From positions 8,532,001 to 8,596,000 of the forward strand of contig JAJFZO010000094.1 of assembly GCA_021397835.1 (NCBI GenBank): a DNA stretch of 64,000 nt, given 5' to 3'. Below are positions 62,211 to 64,000 of the stretch, piece by piece. Source of the stretch: Moringa oleifera. Taxonomy: Eukaryota; Streptophyta; Magnoliopsida; Brassicales; Moringaceae. The notes beneath the pieces are model-generated. The model saw only the letters and a program-made list of their open reading frames with translations, was not told the DNA's origin and searched no databases. How positions within the stretch are numbered: position 1 is the stretch's first letter; each line of letters begins with the position of its first letter. The translations under genes were made by a program, and so were the position numbers.

Positions 62211-64000
62211 ATGGAGATAACAGCTGCTGCCACAAGGATCCTTCCGTTTCACATTCCTTTGCTTCACTCTCGTGGGTTAGTACCCAAGTCAAAACACCAG
62301 CTGCTTTCTTCTGCAACTCTATTGAAATCCTATCAGTTTCCCTTTCCTTCTCGCTCTCGCACGTCTATTCCCACCACGCGCTCTCTCGCCGATGAGACTC
62401 AGTTTTCTTCCAGTGAGTTTCCTTTTCGTAACCTTCTGAAAGAGCTTTTTATATGTGATGCTATGGTTACTCTTTAGCGTTTGTTAGTACATTCTGAAAT
62501 GGATGAGATGCTGATTGATTGAATTTTTCTATTAGAATTTTAAGATAGAATTTCCATTAATGTTGTTTCTTAATTAATTCTTTTTCTCTTTTTTGATATC
62601 TCGGCCCCTTTCCCCTGCTCCTTAAATGTTCCTGGAGGATGTTAGCTCAGTTTTTTATTCTGTAATGGTTGTCACAAGATTTGCTTGTAGTAGAGCATAA
62701 TGCATTGATAAATCATAATTGCAGGATTAGGAACTACCATCCTTAATATAATCTGATAATATAAATTTCTTGTTTTCATGCCACTTTTATTGGGTAGTAA
62801 AATTTGTATGTGATGTATTGTTATGTTGTGCATGAGGACTTCTTGCATACAAGTGATGCTTTTTTGATGTGCATGGATGAGCACTATCTTGACCCAAAAC
62901 TTAAGCTGGTGGGTTTTGGAGGAATCCATGTATACAAATTGTCTTCCCTTTGTCTTCTTTTCTAGTGTGGAATTCAAACAACCTACTCTTAATGCAACCA
63001 ATTCTCAAGCCACAAGTTTGTTGAGTTCCTCTTTCTGTCTGATGACTCTTGTCCAATCAAACCATGAATTCACAGTCAAAGGATTGTCATATACACTTTA
63101 TGCAGAAGCTGAGCCATCAGCTCTAATATTGCTTGTTCATGAGGAATTCTTGCATATATTTGGGGCCTCAAAATACACCAATATTACCTTACCTAAAAAT
63201 TTTAAGGAATGCGTCAAGTGGGAATATTTTCCAACGTGTTGCTACTGTTTTTGTGGGCTGTTAATAAATATACTTCTCAGGTGATCCTAACGCAATCGTA
63301 AGATGTTGATTAAGATTTTCAAGGGCCGCTAAAGATTAAACTACTAGAGTCTCCATTGATCTGTTCCTTACTTTGTTTTGATTCTTTTTGGATAACATTC
63401 AGTGACAAAGGATGCTGTGCCTGACACCATGCTTGCTGTGAAGGTGATAACTCAAACTTTAATGAGCTAGAAAAACAGGAAAGTTCTTTATTGTAACCAG
63501 AAGTAGGCGTTTCTTCTCTCTTTTCTTTTCTTGAGTGTTTCCGGAGACCATTCCAGGGTTTGAAATGCATGTGCGTCTTATGATCTTAGATAATTGTGAT
63601 GACCATGTGAACATTTGATGTTTCTTGGCCTGGTGACTTTCTTGTTATTTGAACTACTCATTTTTAACATTCAGTTTTCATTCAGAAGAAAGCAATGGAT
63701 ATAGCTCCTGAACTGAAAGGAACTTCCATATTTCTCACAGGTAAGCATTACATATGTAATTTTAATTCATGGTTGGAATGTTGGTAGCAATTTTTATGTG
63801 TATGATGTGATGTTTCTTTTTATGTGAAGGGATGAACAATTCTGTCAAAACCAGTGTGGGTAAACTTCTTGCAGATGTACTAAGATATTACTACTTTGAT
63901 AGGTAAGCATGTCCAGTTCTCAATGGAAGATCAGAGGAGATTTTGATAACATCTGATTTATTTGTTAACGTTGTAAAATTTGGGTTCTGTATCCAGTGAT
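62211..64000 (+). CDS. SKL1: Shikimate kinase-like 1 (SKL1), partial, runs off the window
   Basis: The 5' part of a gene continuing beyond 64000. Exons: 62211-62412, 63403-63443, 63686-63740, 63830-63902 and 63997-onward. The start MEITAAATRILP and the Ser/Arg/Pro-rich first ~65 residues look like a chloroplast transit peptide. The kinase-like part begins KKAMDIAPELKGTSIFLTGM and continues NNSVKTSVGKLLADVLRYYYFDSD. This matches SKL1, a shikimate-kinase-fold protein that lost shikimate kinase activity and is needed for chloroplast biogenesis. The P-loop reads GMNNSVKT in place of GxxGxGKS/T, as expected for an inactive form. Exon 2 (41 bases, encoding MTKDAVPDTMLAVK with flanking bases) was placed by acceptor, donor and phase. 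Only the N-terminal part is seen. Confidence 0.87.

Noticed and set aside
62877..63284. 135-codon open frame inside SKL1 intron 1
   Set aside because: An acceptor (TTCTAG) precedes it, but joining exon 1 there forces another frame with an early TGA. The exon at 63403-63443 joins in phase and matches the family.

Overview
The window is nuclear DNA from a flowering plant, most likely a eudicot. Genes are split by AT-rich GT-AG introns. The families are plant-specific (CC-type glutaredoxin, NAC factor, EXO70, RLCK-VII kinase, plant DRB protein, SKL1), the tRNA genes are nuclear and CCA-less, and intergenic DNA is very AT-rich with GA/CT microsatellites and truncated LINEs. All exon models were built by hand from splice signals and reading-frame phase. 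No transcript or database search was available.

Layout. Minus strand: a CC-type glutaredoxin (655-1041), a long AT-rich gap, an intron-rich RNA polymerase II CTD-interaction-domain (CID/RPRD1-like) gene (coding 7137-11817, 5'UTR exon near 12.9 kb) and an intronless EXO70 (14490-16634). From about 19 kb every protein gene is on the plus strand: a type II membrane protein with a glycosyltransferase-like look (19024-23373), an RLCK-VII/CDG1-like kinase (24606-27848), a tRNA cluster (Glu-UUC, Gln-UUG and a decayed Gln copy, 28.4-28.7 kb), a DHHC S-acyltransferase (30026-34594), a DRB2/3/5-type double-stranded-RNA-binding protein (36261-37857), a mutated tRNA-Glu-CUC (40334), a GDPD-type phosphodiesterase (42534-44665), a NAC083-like NAC protein (48409-49459), an unknown MGCGISK lipid-anchor protein (52335-53375), a BAR-like proline-rich protein (56194-60833) and the 5' part of SKL1 (62211 to the window edge).

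These are independent eukaryotic genes, not an operon. Several recur together: from memory, the Arabidopsis chromosome 3 block around At3g26900-At3g26990 carries SKL1, a hydroxyproline-rich/BAR-like protein, DRB3, a DHHC protein, CDG1, a membrane protein and an ENTH/VHS-CID protein in the same relative order. The window therefore looks like a conserved syntenic block with extra genes. This needs checking by search.

The most unusual observations are a U12-type (minor spliceosome) intron in the CID gene, a likely GC-AG intron in the glycosyltransferase-like gene, a perfect 34-bp tandem duplication of the kinase intron-1 donor, complementary CT and GA tracts flanking the DRB coding sequence, two same-family LINE fragments in introns, and a decaying tandem tRNA-Gln copy. 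I found no clearly undescribed multi-gene system, CRISPR array or virus-derived element.
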